DNA of 64,000 bases from Vallitalea longa (GCF_027923465.1 NZ_BRLB01000004.1:124001-188000); one strand, 5' to 3'. Positions 8,670 to 18,298 are shown, counted from the first letter of the stretch. Numbers and translations: made by a program. Notes: generated by a model from the sequence alone, not told the origin.

Positions 8670-10343
8670 ATGAGTTATAAAAATTATAAGAAATTTGAAT
8701 CTGTAGAATTAGTTAATCGTATGTGGCCATCAAATACCATTACTAAGGCTCCAATATGGTGTAGTGTTGATCTAAGAGATGGGAATCAATCACTTCCTAT
8801 CCCCATGAATGTTGAGAAAAAGACTAAGATGTTTTACTTATTGAAAGAAATGGGTTTTAAAGAGATTGAAGTTGGTTTTCCTTCTGCATCAAAGGCAGAA
8901 TTTGATTTCACTCGTAAGTTGATTGAAGAAAATATGTTAGGCGATGATATGACAATTCAAGTACTTACACAGGCTAGAGAAGGTCTTATAGAAAAAACGT
9001 TCCAAGCTATAGAAGGTTGTAAAAAAGCGATTGTTCATGTATATAATTCTACTTCTACACTACAAAGGAAAGTAGTATTCAAGAAAGATAAAAAAGCCAT
9101 AATTGACATTGCTGTTAAAGGTGTTAAACTAATTAAAGAATTCGCTAAAAAAAGTAATGTAGAAGATATCGTTTTAGAATATTCGCCAGAAAGTTTTACT
9201 GGAACGGAGCTTGATTTCGCATTAGAAATATGTGAAGCTGTAATAAAGGCTTGGAAGCCAACAGAACAAAATAAGATAATAATCAATTTACCTGCTACAG
9301 TAGAAATGTCAATGCCTAATGTATATGCAGACCAAATTGAATGGTTTTGCAAAAACATTAGCTGTAGAGAGTGTGTAACTGTAAGCGTTCATACTCATAA
9401 CGACAGAGGGACTGGAGTTGCCGCAACAGAGCTTGCAATGTTAGCTGGTGCTGATAGAGTAGAAGGTACATTATTTGGTAATGGAGAAAGAACTGGTAAT
9501 TTGGATATGTTGACAGTTGCTATGAATCTATATTCACAAGGTATTGATCCAGAACTTAAGATTGATGATATTAATCATATCATTAGTGTTTATGAAGAGT
9601 GTACGATGCTAAAAGTTCATGAACGTCACCCTTATGCTGGTGAATTGGTTTATACTGCTTTTTCAGGTTCGCATCAAGATGCAATTAAAAAAGGATTGGA
9701 TGAGTACAATAAAAAAGATAATGAATATTGGGAAGTTCCATATCTACCGATTAATCCTTCAGATATAGGAAGGGAATACGAAGCAATAATAAGAATCAAT
9801 AGTCAATCTGGAAAAGGTGGTATCGCATATATCTTAGAAAATGAATACGGTTATAGATTACCTAAGAAAATGCATCCAGAAGTAGGAAAGTTGATTCAGA
9901 ATGTGACTGATAAAACTGGAAAAGAACTAAATCCACAGGAAATATATAATATATTTGAAAAAGAGTATTTCGAGCAAGATACGATTTTGTCATTAAATAA
10001 ATTTGAAAGTATAATTGAAGATAAAAATACAAATAACAAAGATGTCAAAGTTACTGTAACAGCAGAAGTAACTTTCAAGGGTAAAACAAAACATATAAAA
10101 GGTACAGGTAACGGTCCAATAGCAGCTTTTGTCAATGGAATAAGAGAATTGGATATTGAACCATTTAAGTTAGTAGAATATGAAGAACATAGTATGAACG
10201 GGGGAGCAGATGCACATGCTGTTGCTTATATAGGACTTATCAACGAAGATGACAAGATTAAATTTGGTATAGGAAAAGATTCTAACATCAATCTAGCTTC
10301 TATCAGAGCATTGATTTGTGCAATAAATAGACATATGAAGTAA
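8670..10343 (+). CDS. leuA: 2-isopropylmalate synthase
   Basis: First committed enzyme of leucine biosynthesis: condenses acetyl-CoA with 2-oxoisovalerate. At 557 residues it belongs to the longer LeuA type that starts with the YKKFESVELVNRMWPSN-like N-terminus. The HMGL-like TIM barrel shows the metal/substrate motif VDLRDGNQSL near residue 30, VHTHNDRGTGVAA near residue 240 and LFGNGERTGN near residue 270. The C-terminal regulatory LeuA dimer domain (about residues 420-557) is complete, so leucine feedback inhibition is likely. RBS is AGAGGAGG. The long leader with Leu-specific T-box supports control by tRNA-Leu charging. No other leucine gene follows in this window. Confidence 0.95.
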   Translation: MSYKNYKKFESVELVNRMWPSNTITKAPIWCSVDLRDGNQSLPIPMNVEKKTKMFYLLKEMGFKEIEVGFPSASKAEFDFTRKLIEENMLGDDMTIQVLTQAREGLIEKTFQAIEGCKKAIVHVYNSTSTLQRKVVFKKDKKAIIDIAVKGVKLIKEFAKKSNVEDIVLEYSPESFTGTELDFALEICEAVIKAWKPTEQNKIIINLPATVEMSMPNVYADQIEWFCKNISCRECVTVSVHTHNDRGTGVAATELAMLAGADRVEGTLFGNGERTGNLDMLTVAMNLYSQGIDPELKIDDINHIISVYEECTMLKVHERHPYAGELVYTAFSGSHQDAIKKGLDEYNKKDNEYWEVPYLPINPSDIGREYEAIIRINSQSGKGGIAYILENEYGYRLPKKMHPEVGKLIQNVTDKTGKELNPQEIYNIFEKEYFEQDTILSLNKFESIIEDKNTNNKDVKVTVTAEVTFKGKTKHIKGTGNGPIAAFVNGIRELDIEPFKLVEYEEHSMNGGADAHAVAYIGLINEDDKIKFGIGKDSNINLASIRALICAINRHMK

Positions 10344-10371
10344 TTTATACTAATAAGATTATTATATTAAA

Positions 10372-10420
10372 AACCAATGGGTTATATGCTTGATAAAGCA
10401 ATAAACCATTGGCTTTTTTT
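10372..10420 (+). terminator. Intrinsic terminator of leuA
   Basis: CCAATGG with extended pairing TTAT/ATAA forms a stem with CCATTGG at 10406-10412, followed by C and seven T. Confidence 0.85.
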
Positions 10421-10582
10421 GTGTGAAATCTGTGTTATATAGAATAAAATATTTAAGTATATAGTTAAGATATAAAATAATTACCACTTATTATAATAAA
10501 ATACAAGAAAAAGAGCAAAACTATAAAAGATGGATTGTAATGGTTATGATTCAAGACGTAGTTTTAAAAAACACTTATTGAC

Positions 10583-10611
10583 TTGACAATATTACCAATA
10601 TACAGTATACT
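10583..10611 (+). promoter_or_regulatory. sigma-A promoter for the nitronate monooxygenase-family gene
   Basis: TTGACA (10583-10588) and TATACT (10606-10611) with a 17-nt spacer, about 55 nt upstream of the TTG start. Confidence 0.8.
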
Positions 10612-10664
10612 TTGATTATCAAAATATTTGTTTATCAAACGATATAACTTGGGAGGAAACTAAA

Positions 10665-11750
10665 TTGAATATACCAAAATTAAAAATCGGAGATTTAAAT
10701 ATAAATATACCTATTATTCAAGGAGGAATGGGAATTGGAGTTTCCAAATCCAGATTGGCTTCAGCGGTAGCTAATGAAGGTGGAGTAGGTGTTATATCTG
10801 GAGTTCAAATAGGTTATACGGAACCTGACTTTTTTACTGATACTTTACAAGCTAATACTAGAGCACTGAAAAAGGAAATAAGAAAAGCAAGAGAATTAAG
10901 TCCCAAAGGAATCCTAGGAGTTAATTTAATGGTGGCAATGACCAATTATAAGGAGTATGTTACAGCTGCAATCAATGAAAAAATAGATATCATTATATCA
11001 GGTGCGGGTTTACCAATCGATCTACCCAAATTAGTTAAAGAAAGTGCTACTAAGATTATACCTATTGTATCTTCAAGTAAAGCAGCTAGGATCATATTAA
11101 AAAAATGGGAAAAATATAATCATTTACCAGATGCAATTATAGTTGAAGGACCAAAAGCTGGTGGACATCTAGGATTTAAAGCTAAAGAGTTGGTTAATGA
11201 TGAATGTAAAAGCTTAGAAGAGATTGTTTGTGATGTCATTAATACAGTCTTGCCATATGAACATGAATATAGTACAAGAATTCCAGTTATTGCAGCTGGA
11301 GGCATTATGGACGGTAATGATATATGTAGGATGTTAGATTTAGGAGCACAAGGTGTACAAATGGGGACTAAATTTGTAGCTACTAACGAATGTGATGCTT
11401 GTGAAGAATTCAAAGAAGCATATATAGATTCCAGAAAAGAAGATATATGTTTGATTAAAAGTCCTGTAGGACTTCCAGGTAGAGCTATTATGAATAATTT
11501 TATTACCAAAACAAAACAAGGTAAAATACCTATTAAAAAATGTTTCGATTGTCTTCATACTTGTAATCCAGTTGAAACTCCTTATTGTATATCCCAAGCA
11601 TTGATAGACTCTGTTCAAGGTAAAGAAGGAATAATATTCTCTGGTAGCAGGGCCCATGAAATTAAAGATATTATAGCAGTAAAAGATTTAATGGATAATT
11701 TAAAAGAAGAAATATCAATGTATAAGACAAATAATAACCCACCAAATTAA
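10665..11750 (+). CDS. Nitronate monooxygenase / 2-nitropropane dioxygenase-family FMN protein
   Basis: A 361-residue TIM-barrel flavoprotein of the NMO/FabK superfamily. Evidence is the N-terminal [34 protein letters not shown] (phosphate and catalytic His region) and [12 protein letters not shown] followed by [16 protein letters not shown]. The C-terminal part contains a cysteine cluster CFDCLHTC...YC, found in many clostridial members. Whether the substrate is a nitronate or an enoyl-thioester cannot be decided; no fab genes flank it, so FabK is less likely. GGGAGG 8 nt upstream supports the TTG start. The stop codon lies inside a hairpin shared with the convergent chemoreceptor gene. Confidence 0.85.
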   Translation: MNIPKLKIGDLNINIPIIQGGMGIGVSKSRLASAVANEGGVGVISGVQIGYTEPDFFTDTLQANTRALKKEIRKARELSPKGILGVNLMVAMTNYKEYVTAAINEKIDIIISGAGLPIDLPKLVKESATKIIPIVSSSKAARIILKKWEKYNHLPDAIIVEGPKAGGHLGFKAKELVNDECKSLEEIVCDVINTVLPYEHEYSTRIPVIAAGGIMDGNDICRMLDLGAQGVQMGTKFVATNECDACEEFKEAYIDSRKEDICLIKSPVGLPGRAIMNNFITKTKQGKIPIKKCFDCLHTCNPVETPYCISQALIDSVQGKEGIIFSGSRAHEIKDIIAVKDLMDNLKEEISMYKTNNNPPN

Positions 11751-11764
11751 TTTTGGTGGGTATT
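11731..11764. terminator. Shared bidirectional terminator at convergent stop codons
   Basis: ACCCACCAAA (11737-11746) pairs with TTTGGTGGGT (11752-11761). The stop codons of both convergent genes fall inside this palindrome and the two coding regions overlap by 4 nt. Confidence 0.8.
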
Positions 11765-13078
11765 ATCATCATTGACATATAATTTGAAATCTTTAACTAT
11801 AGCTGATAGCTCAGTAATAAGTTTATGTATGAATTCTATTTCCGTACTTATTTGCTGAGTTTGAGTAGCTTGGTTTTCAGAACCAGCGGCTACTTCTTCA
11901 GTGGAAGCTGCATTGGATTCTGCTAATTTAAAGATTATTGCTATCTGTTCAAGGACATCATCTTTATATTTTATAAGATCGGTATTATTGGTTTTTATTC
12001 CAGTCACATATTGTTCGGACATTTCAATGGAATTATTAATTTCATCAAATTTTTTCTTAGTTTCACTTAGTATTTCCATTTGATTTTTAACAGTTCTACG
12101 AACTAATTTTGTTTCTTCATAAGCAGTATTTGATTTCTCTTGTAATCCTTTAACGATTTCATCAATTTGTGCTGTAGATGATGCAGATTGTTCTGCTAAC
12201 TTTCTGATTTCATCTGAAACTACAGCGAAACCTTTACCATGTTCACCAGCTCTAGCAGCTTCGATAGCTGCATTTAATGCTAAAAGATTGGTTTGTTCTG
12301 CAATAGAAGCAATAAGCGTTGTGACTTCGCTTATTTTTTCGGCAGTTTCATTAGTCTCTCTGACAATTTCATATACACTTTTTGTAGAATTAGCACTCTC
12401 AGTGCTTTTTTGTAATAGGGCATCTAGAGAATCATTACCTTCATTTACAGCTGAATTAATCTGTTTGAATGATTCTAACAGGTAATTGATTATCATAAGG
12501 TCTTCATCAATTATTTTGGAAAGAGTGTCAATTGTATGTTGACCTTTTTCTACATTTGCGACTTGAGATGACGAACTATCCGCTATTTGTTCTATAGCTC
12601 CTGACATTTCTTCTATACCACTTAATATTGATTTAGAAGAATCATTTATTAGTTCGGAAGAGTTAGTTAATTTACCAGTATTATCTTTGATCTTTTCAAT
12701 ATAATTTACCAAATTGATTCTAAGGGTTGAAAAAGATCTTAGAAGACTTCCACTTTCATCTTGATTTTTCAATACTTTTTTATCTAGCTCAAAACTTAAA
12801 TCTCCCTTTGCTATAGATATTGCGTTGTTACTAATAGTACTAATGGCAGGTGCTAGTCTAGACACTAGTCGATATAGTACAAATAAAGTAATCAATAAAT
12901 TTAAGGCAGTAGCAATTAAAATTATTATTCCGAGATTAGTCAACTTAGCTGTACTTATTACATCTTCATTATTAGTAGCCATCTTAATTAAAATAATAGA
13001 AAGACATAATCCGATAATAGATAATATTGAGCTAATCATCAAACTTATTGTTAGTAATTTTCCTCTAATCTTTTTCAA
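11747..13078 (-). CDS. Methyl-accepting chemotaxis protein without sensory ectodomain
   Basis: A short chemoreceptor. The frame extends to a GTG at 13087, but that GTG is part of the RBS GAGGTG; the TTG at 13078, 6 nt further, is the better start (443 aa). Two membrane helices (about residues 8-30 and 46-68) are separated by only some 15 residues, so there is no periplasmic ligand domain. A HAMP-like segment follows, then the MA signalling domain with the highly conserved hairpin [20 protein letters not shown] and EIRKLAEQS. The tip binds CheA/CheW; signals must be sensed in the membrane or cytoplasm. No che or flagellar gene is nearby, so it is an orphan receptor. Confidence 0.9.
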   Translation of the reverse strand: MKKIRGKLLTISLMISSILSIIGLCLSIILIKMATNNEDVISTAKLTNLGIIILIATALNLLITLFVLYRLVSRLAPAISTISNNAISIAKGDLSFELDKKVLKNQDESGSLLRSFSTLRINLVNYIEKIKDNTGKLTNSSELINDSSKSILSGIEEMSGAIEQIADSSSSQVANVEKGQHTIDTLSKIIDEDLMIINYLLESFKQINSAVNEGNDSLDALLQKSTESANSTKSVYEIVRETNETAEKISEVTTLIASIAEQTNLLALNAAIEAARAGEHGKGFAVVSDEIRKLAEQSASSTAQIDEIVKGLQEKSNTAYEETKLVRRTVKNQMEILSETKKKFDEINNSIEMSEQYVTGIKTNNTDLIKYKDDVLEQIAIIFKLAESNAASTEEVAAGSENQATQTQQISTEIEFIHKLITELSAIVKDFKLYVNDDNTHQN

Positions 13079-13359
13079 TATTGTCACCTCAATTAAAATT
13101 TTATGGTATTAATTAACAGTAAGAGTCAACTATTATTATACCAAATGTTGCTTTAATACTCATAGTATAACATATATCTGATATAATATAAAAGTTTAAC
13201 TTCATTTTTCTCAACTTCATTTATTATAATCAACCTTTTTATTTTATAGAAAGGTAAAAGATTAAATGCTTTCATCTTGTACATTCTACTTAAAGGTAGA
13301 AAATTAAAGTTGACATACATGATACGTAATAAATACTTTGGATTTATATAATAATTCTA

Positions 13360-13387
13360 GCAATATTATCAACAATAACATATAGTA
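13360..13387 (+). promoter_or_regulatory. Candidate sigma-K promoter of the Met/Asp-rich protein gene
   Basis: The -10 CATATAGTA at 13379-13387 fits CATAnnnTA exactly; 17 nt upstream is GC instead of the AC of the sigma-K -35. The same -10 nonamer precedes the Cys-rich gene at 56323. An alternative vegetative -35 TTGACA is present at 13310 but with a poor -10. Confidence 0.45.
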
Positions 13388-13416
13388 ATATTAGATCAAT
13401 TAAAAGGAGTATTCTG

Positions 13417-13869
13417 ATGGAGAGAATTTACTGTTATGATAACGTTAATGAAAATGATAGGATGACTAAAATCGTTCCAAGCAGACCAAGATACCCACAA
13501 AATGCTGATGATAGTGACGATAAATATGATATGTATGACAGGAATAATGTATACGATATGGATGAAAGGTATTACATGTATGATTATGATGATATGGATG
13601 ATATGTTAGAGATGAATCCAATGATGGATATGTATCAGATGATAGAAATATATTCCATGATTAATGCTACAGCTAAGAATCTATATAATATGAGTGCAAT
13701 GGTATTGAGAGACATTATGAATGGATATGATAATACCAGTCCCATGAATAATTACATGATGTACGATATGAATGACGAATCAATGATGAATGATATGATG
13801 GAAAACGATGATTTTACTGATATGGATGATATGATAGAAGTAGATGATGATATTATGGAAATGGATTAA
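13417..13869 (+). CDS. Met/Asp/Tyr-rich acidic low-complexity protein
   Basis: 150 residues with a remarkable composition: repeated YDMYD, DMDDM, MMDMY and MMND-like units, strongly acidic, with one short ordinary helix in the middle (QMIEIYSMINATAKNLYNMS). Only one cysteine is present. I do not recognise a family. AAAGGAG before the ATG is a good RBS, and a candidate sigma-K promoter lies 30 nt upstream. These facts together suggest a late sporulation (coat or exosporium) product, possibly metal-binding through Asp and Met or oxidatively cross-linked through Tyr; this is inference. A hairpin directly after the stop closes the unit, so it is monocistronic. Confidence 0.75.
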   Translation: MERIYCYDNVNENDRMTKIVPSRPRYPQNADDSDDKYDMYDRNNVYDMDERYYMYDYDDMDDMLEMNPMMDMYQMIEIYSMINATAKNLYNMSAMVLRDIMNGYDNTSPMNNYMMYDMNDESMMNDMMENDDFTDMDDMIEVDDDIMEMD

Positions 13870-13898
13870 GGCGCAATTCTGAATTAGCGCCTTAATTT
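13868..13898 (+). terminator. Terminator-like hairpin after the Met/Asp-rich gene
   Basis: AAGGCGC (13868-13874) pairs with GCGCCTT (13887-13893), followed by a weak T tract; it overlaps the stop codon region and may also serve the convergent YlbF-family gene. Confidence 0.65.
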
Positions 13899-13909
13899 AG
13901 TTGGAAAAG

Positions 13910-14245
13910 TTAAATATTTAGCTCTTCATCAATAGATTCTAATATAGTCATATTTGAGTTATATATTATTCCCTGGACTTGCTGAACTGCTTGGGCATAA
14001 TCTTTAATTATAGTATTACTTGACATTCGTTCAAAGTTATCAGCAATTTTTTTCATTTCTAATTCCATTTGTTGAGGGGGGAGATTTCTCCTATATAACT
14101 CTGCTTGCCTAGATTGGAAGTTTTTAATCATTGCAGTTAAATTAGCATCTTTCAATATTCTACTTCTAATATCTTTAGCGTTTTTGAACTCCTCAGTGTT
14201 TTTTATAAGGTTAATAATTTCCATAGTCTTTTTTTCAATATCCAT
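13910..14245 (-). CDS. YlbF/YmcA-family protein
   Basis: Helical protein of the YlbF/YmcA (DUF964) family. The frame opens upstream at 14296, but CGAGGTG sits 6-7 nt before the ATG at 14245, giving 111 residues starting MDIEKKTMEIINLIKNTEEF. The family pattern is visible: N-terminal helix, then LKDANLTAMIKNFQSRQAEL, LPPQQMELEMKKIADNF and a C-terminal amphipathic helix ending in IIYNSNMTILESI. In Bacillus, YlbF, YmcA and YaaT form the Y-complex that affects RNase Y specificity, sporulation and competence. Whether this copy joins such a complex is unknown; no rny or yaaT is near. Confidence 0.8.
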   Translation of the reverse strand: MDIEKKTMEIINLIKNTEEFKNAKDIRSRILKDANLTAMIKNFQSRQAELYRRNLPPQQMELEMKKIADNFERMSSNTIIKDYAQAVQQVQGIIYNSNMTILESIDEELNI

Positions 14246-14401
14246 ATTTACACCTCGATAAGAAATACTTGTGATTACAATATATTCTAAGAACAATAAA
14301 GTGTGATAAAATTAATGACATGTAATTATTTATACATGTTTCCAAGATAGGTTACATTACATATAATGATATAAGGTATTTGTTACTAGGAAGGTGAAAA
14401 A

Positions 14402-14662
14402 ATGAGAGAAGAATGTATAAATGATGTATTATCATTATTATCATCATATCTTTTTAAAGAATGTAATGATTTAGCTGTTATAAGTCTAGGACAAATACAT
14501 AATATAATAAATATATTGGTGAAGGCGAATATTCCATTTACATTAACTGTTAATGAAGGAACAAGGAGATTTGCAAAAACAGCACTTCTAACAATTAGTG
14601 TTACGCCAACATTTGAAATTAGAAAGATATTCCAATTTGAAGAAGGTAGATTCACAGTTTAA
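14402..14662 (+). CDS. Hypothetical protein, 86 aa
   Basis: An ATG preceded by AGGAAGGTG at a 5-nt distance opens an 86-residue frame. The sequence (MREECINDVLSLLSSYLFKE at the start) looks like a small soluble alpha/beta protein with two cysteines and no membrane segment. I recognise no family. An open frame also exists on the opposite strand, but it lacks a ribosome binding site, whereas this frame has one. A MITE-like element begins immediately after the stop codon, which could have replaced its terminator. Confidence 0.6.
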   Translation: MREECINDVLSLLSSYLFKECNDLAVISLGQIHNIINILVKANIPFTLTVNEGTRRFAKTALLTISVTPTFEIRKIFQFEEGRFTV

Positions 14663-14673
14663 TTTTCTACTTA

Positions 14674-14860
14674 ATTTTCCCACTGCATTAGTTACCTTTA
14701 TTAGACTATACTGAAATGGAGGTGGGTTAATTGTAATTCATGAATTATATATATATCATTGTAAAAATCAAAGTTATCTGTCATAATAATTAATAATTAT
14801 ATATTTAACTTTTGAACCTATAACCCTTTATCTATTTGCATTAAATTAAAGGTGGGAAAG
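14674..14860. mobile_element. MITE-like element, copy 1
   Basis: Imperfect terminal inverted repeats ATTTTCCCACT (14674-14684) and AGGTGGGAAAG (14850-14860) bound 187 bp without a coding frame. The right-hand subterminal region (CTATAACCCTTTATCTATTT and TTAAATTAAAGGTGGGAAAG) closely matches, in reverse complement, the left end of a second copy at 49098-49239. No transposase is encoded, so it would be a non-autonomous element. A target duplication is not clear here. Confidence 0.6.
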
Positions 14861-14894
14861 TTGAGTTATATACATATATTTGGAAGGAGTACTA

Positions 14895-15605
14895 ATGATG
14901 AATACTTTTTTATTTGACTTAGACGGCACATTATTGCCATTGGAAGAACAAAGATTCGTAAAAACATATTTTGACGAAATGCATAAGGTATTTGATGACC
15001 TGATAGATAAAGAGATGTTTGTGAAGTATGTATGGACAGCTACAGATGTAATGAGAAGAAACAAAGATAAAAAGACTAATATGGAAATATTTATGAACAA
15101 ATTCGAAGAATTAGTTGGTGAAGATATAAATGAATACAAAAATAGATTTGATGATTTTTATGACAATGGTTTTCAAGAAATAGGAAAAGCGGTTGATAAA
15201 AATACTTATTCTGAAAAATTAATTGATATACTTAAAAAAAAGGGTTATACAGTTGTCTTGGCTACTAATCCTTTGTTCCCTATAAAAGCTATCAATCATA
15301 GAATTAAATGGGCTGGACTAAAAGAATCTGATTTCAATTATATTACATCTTATGAGAACAGTCATTATTGTAAACCTTGTATAAAATATTATAAAGAAAT
15401 TTTGGAATACATTAATAAAAAGCCTGAAGAATGTATCATGGTAGGAAATGATGTAAAAGAGGATTTGGTTGCTGGTGAATTAGGCATGAAAACATTTCTA
15501 TTGGAAGATTATTTAATAAATAGGGAAGAACTAGAAATTGATTGTACTTATAGAGGTAAGTATGAAGATTTATATAAATACGTAGATAGTTTACCTTCAA
15601 TATGA
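14895..15605 (+). CDS. HAD-superfamily hydrolase
   Basis: A 236-residue haloacid-dehalogenase-type phosphatase. The first motif FDLDGTLLPL with the nucleophilic Asp is at the N-terminus, motif II is seen in VVLATNPLFP, the lysine in CKPCIKYY, and the acidic motif in CIMVGNDVKEDLVAGE. The cap domain is helical (about residues 18-90), as in phosphoglycolate-phosphatase-like members. The substrate is not predictable. The frame extends to a TTG at 14880, but GGAAGGAG lies over that stretch and selects the ATG at 14895 (or the adjacent one at 14898). The gene converges on nrdJ across a hairpin. Confidence 0.85.
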   Translation: MMNTFLFDLDGTLLPLEEQRFVKTYFDEMHKVFDDLIDKEMFVKYVWTATDVMRRNKDKKTNMEIFMNKFEELVGEDINEYKNRFDDFYDNGFQEIGKAVDKNTYSEKLIDILKKKGYTVVLATNPLFPIKAINHRIKWAGLKESDFNYITSYENSHYCKPCIKYYKEILEYINKKPEECIMVGNDVKEDLVAGELGMKTFLLEDYLINREELEIDCTYRGKYEDLYKYVDSLPSI

Positions 15606-15632
15606 ATATGAAAGGTCTATATAGTAAATGAG

Positions 15633-15678
15633 AAATCTCCAACATAGTGATAAGCTTAATATACTAGGTTGGAGATTT
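15633..15678. terminator. Hairpin between convergent HAD and nrdJ genes
   Basis: AAATCTCCAAC (15633-15643) pairs perfectly with GTTGGAGATTT (15668-15678) around a 24-nt loop. T-runs are poor on both sides, so termination strength is uncertain. Confidence 0.5.
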
Positions 15679-15715
15679 ATATAATGATGGGGTTATAGGT
15701 ATTTAGAATACATAA

Positions 15716-18073
15716 TTATCTAATGGGGCATACGCCATTTTCGCAACCTGAATCACCAATGTCATAATCTAATTCATCTTTTTCATATTTACTGATAAGA
15801 CTTGGTAGAAATGGTCTTAATTTATCATTCCTTTTTTTATATTCTTCCTCATTGATAGATTCATAAGGAAGAAGCTTATAAAAGCTATCATCAAGTGAAA
15901 GAAAAGACAGAGCTACAATATCGTCCCAATTCTTCCATACCCATTCTTCAACTTCTTTCCACTCGTGTTCTCTAACATGTACCGTAATAGAACAATTGTG
16001 GTCAACATAATTTTCCATGAACAATTTATAATTTTCAAGTTGTTTAATTGCTGTGACATCATATTTAGTTATACCTTTTGGTGCTTTTACAGGAAATTCA
16101 ATTACTTTCGTATTACCAGTTTCCATATCTTGACCGACTTCTGGATAAATAGGATAGTCAAGTTCTTCACATACTTTCAACAAAGGATCATCGCTATTAA
16201 TTCTGACTCTTCTTATATAATAAGGGGAATGAGAATAATGTACTCCACTAGAGACCGTTGGCAATTGGCTAAGAGTTCCTTCTGGTTTAATGGTAGTCAC
16301 TAATAAAGGCTCATTTTCACCAATCTCATCAGCATATTCTTTAGCAGATGTTTTAGCGGTAGCTCTTAGTTTCCTTAACAGTTCTCCTTGATCTTTTTTA
16401 GATATTCCTGAAGCATTAACCATGTCCTGCCATCCAGTCAATGAACAGCCTAAAAGTTTATCTCTTTTATGGACATAATTCCATCTAGGAATTTCTAATT
16501 CCGTACATGTCATTCTATAACCTGCTCTGGCTGAAAGCTTCTGTGCCTCATACAATCCATTATAATCTATAGTTTTATCTTTCTTAATGAAAGAGAATAC
16601 GTTAACGGTAGTTAAGTTACATAGACCTTTTGAATCTAATAAAATTTCTCCGCATGGATTGACACCATTCATGTTAGGTCTTCTTTTCCTACCAGCTATT
16701 TCATTTACCCATCCAGGTTCTCCGGAGTAGCGCATTTGCTCTAATTGCCAATGTAGCTGTTGCCTTGAAGGTTTACTTCTATAATAAATTGAGTTGTTAC
16801 TCATTTGTCTATGGATGATATCATTATCTACTATCCATTGACCATCTATCTGTTTGTATAGATTATTTTTAGCTTCGATAGCTTCTTGGTCATCGGAATC
16901 CACAAGTACAATTTCAGCGGTCCTTCGGACTCCACCTACAACTACATTTTCACCAATTATATTTGCAATATCAAGGCAGTCAATTGGATGTAAGTGAGTA
17001 TAACTTTTTCTACTTAATACACCTCGTTTACTTATGATGTTAGTAATCTTAATAAACATATTTTTGAGACTTGTATAACCACTTGCTGTACCACCAAAAG
17101 TTTCAAGCTTTTCACCTTTCGGTCTTACATGATTATAATTAATGATTATGGTATTTATATTTCTATACTCATTACTGTATAGTATTTTAAGATAAAAATC
17201 TAATGCTTGAACCCAACCTTCTTTACTATCACCTATAAGGATTCGTACTTTGTTGTTATGACTGAATTCTAGGCTTGTATTATCTTCTCTAAGATTTTTA
17301 GGGGTAGGGGTATAATCTTCATGGATAATATCAAACACGGTTCTTATTTTGGGGAGCTTTTTGATATCATCCTTTAATATCCTAATGCCTACGCCTGAGC
17401 CTATCATTAGAAGATAAAATAATTCTTTGAAAGAATCAAAATCATCGATGACAGTAAAAGCACAGTTATAATTAGACATAGGATAGTTTCTGGTAACATC
17501 TGTATTACCAACCCAAAATGTTCTACCTGATAAGAATTGCTTCAAGTTAAAAATGTTGTCATATAATTTTTCAGCTTCAGCTTTGGTAGTAGGTACCAAA
17601 CTACAGTTATATTCCACAGCGCGTCTTACTGTTTCCCACCAATATTCTCGCCTTTTTTCTTCAGGTAACCATCTAGAATAAGTTCTATAATAAACAAAAT
17701 TCCCTAATTGTTTCATAGGGTTAGGTCGATGTTTGTAACTACTGATGAATTCATCACTAAGAACCCTACCATCCGTTCTCTTTGTTCTTGTATCTCTTGT
17801 CTTGTCTCTTTCATACCTGTATAATATGTATCTTTTTGCAGCATTTTTTCTAGGGGATTCCATAAGATATTCTTCTACTAAGTCTTGAATTATTTCAACA
17901 GATACTGGATTGGAATAAGTCTGTAATTTCTTTTCAACCTTTTTGGCTACAGAATCAGCTAGTGCGTTATCAATATTTGCTTTTGTCTCTGCCATACATA
18001 ATGTAATAGCAGTTATTATTTTATTTATGTTAAAATTGGTAATTGAACCGTTTCTTTTTAGAACTTTTATCAT
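15716..18073 (-). CDS. nrdJ: Adenosylcobalamin-dependent ribonucleoside-triphosphate reductase (class II)
   Basis: A 785-residue monomeric class II reductase of the Lactobacillus leichmannii RTPR type, making dNTPs with coenzyme B12 and without oxygen. It has an N-terminal ATP-cone (MIKVLKRNGSITNFNINKII), which the leichmannii enzyme itself is known to lack, then YYRTYSRWLPEEKRREYWW, SNYNCAFTV with the first active-site cysteine, GVNPCGEILL with the thiyl-radical cysteine and LCNLTTVN with its partner. The C-terminus ends CENGVCPIR, a Cx4C redox pair that re-reduces the active site. RBS is AAGGAAG. A long leader (about 227 nt) and NrdR boxes lie upstream. No other nrd gene is present. Confidence 0.93.
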   Translation of the reverse strand: MIKVLKRNGSITNFNINKIITAITLCMAETKANIDNALADSVAKKVEKKLQTYSNPVSVEIIQDLVEEYLMESPRKNAAKRYILYRYERDKTRDTRTKRTDGRVLSDEFISSYKHRPNPMKQLGNFVYYRTYSRWLPEEKRREYWWETVRRAVEYNCSLVPTTKAEAEKLYDNIFNLKQFLSGRTFWVGNTDVTRNYPMSNYNCAFTVIDDFDSFKELFYLLMIGSGVGIRILKDDIKKLPKIRTVFDIIHEDYTPTPKNLREDNTSLEFSHNNKVRILIGDSKEGWVQALDFYLKILYSNEYRNINTIIINYNHVRPKGEKLETFGGTASGYTSLKNMFIKITNIISKRGVLSRKSYTHLHPIDCLDIANIIGENVVVGGVRRTAEIVLVDSDDQEAIEAKNNLYKQIDGQWIVDNDIIHRQMSNNSIYYRSKPSRQQLHWQLEQMRYSGEPGWVNEIAGRKRRPNMNGVNPCGEILLDSKGLCNLTTVNVFSFIKKDKTIDYNGLYEAQKLSARAGYRMTCTELEIPRWNYVHKRDKLLGCSLTGWQDMVNASGISKKDQGELLRKLRATAKTSAKEYADEIGENEPLLVTTIKPEGTLSQLPTVSSGVHYSHSPYYIRRVRINSDDPLLKVCEELDYPIYPEVGQDMETGNTKVIEFPVKAPKGITKYDVTAIKQLENYKLFMENYVDHNCSITVHVREHEWKEVEEWVWKNWDDIVALSFLSLDDSFYKLLPYESINEEEYKKRNDKLRPFLPSLISKYEKDELDYDIGDSGCENGVCPIR

Positions 18074-18191
18074 TTATTGACTTCCTTTCTTCTCCTTTTT
18101 ATTATTCCTATTACATAATGTATCTAATCAAGATAGTGTCTATTTTATATAATAAGATGGTTTACTATCTATTCTACTTTAACTTTTCTAT

Positions 18192-18216
18192 AAGGTGTAA
18201 CCTCTTTGTTCTTGTG
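18192..18216 (+). repeat. Recurrent intergenic motif, weaker copy C
   Basis: TAAGGTGTAACCTCTTTGTTCT shares the AGG-N-TA-N-CCTCTTTGTTCT core with copies A and B and forms a tiny AGGT/ACCT hairpin; here it lies within the nrdJ leader on the opposite strand. Confidence 0.3.
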
Positions 18217-18266
18217 ATATCACTGATATTACAATATTTGGCAATATTAGTGGCAAAACGATTGAA

Positions 18267-18282
18267 ATACATTATGTAGTGG
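18267..18282. promoter_or_regulatory. Second, weaker NrdR box
   Basis: ATACATTATGTAGTGG matches 12 of 16 positions of the NrdR consensus acaCwAtATaTwGtgt. Its centre is 32 bp, about three helical turns, from the better box, the usual arrangement of paired NrdR sites. Confidence 0.5.
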
Positions 18283-18298
18283 TTTTAAAATACTTGAC

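Noticed and set aside
10665-11750. Assignment as FabK (enoyl-ACP reductase)
   Set aside because: Same superfamily, but there are no neighbouring fatty acid synthesis genes and the C-terminal cysteine cluster fits the general NMO-like group better.
14386-14655. Minus-strand 89-codon frame opposite the 86-aa gene
   Set aside because: No RBS before its start; the plus frame has AGGAAGGTG at good distance.
18192-18216. Resemblance of the recurrent motif's reverse complement (ACAAAGAGG...CCT) to the c-di-GMP riboswitch core
   Set aside because: Only a few bases fit; the required paired regions and tetraloop receptor are not present.
18043-18279. Plus-strand 78-codon frame over the nrdJ 5' region
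   Set aside because: Covers the nrdJ leader and start; no RBS and composition of translated AT-rich non-coding DNA.
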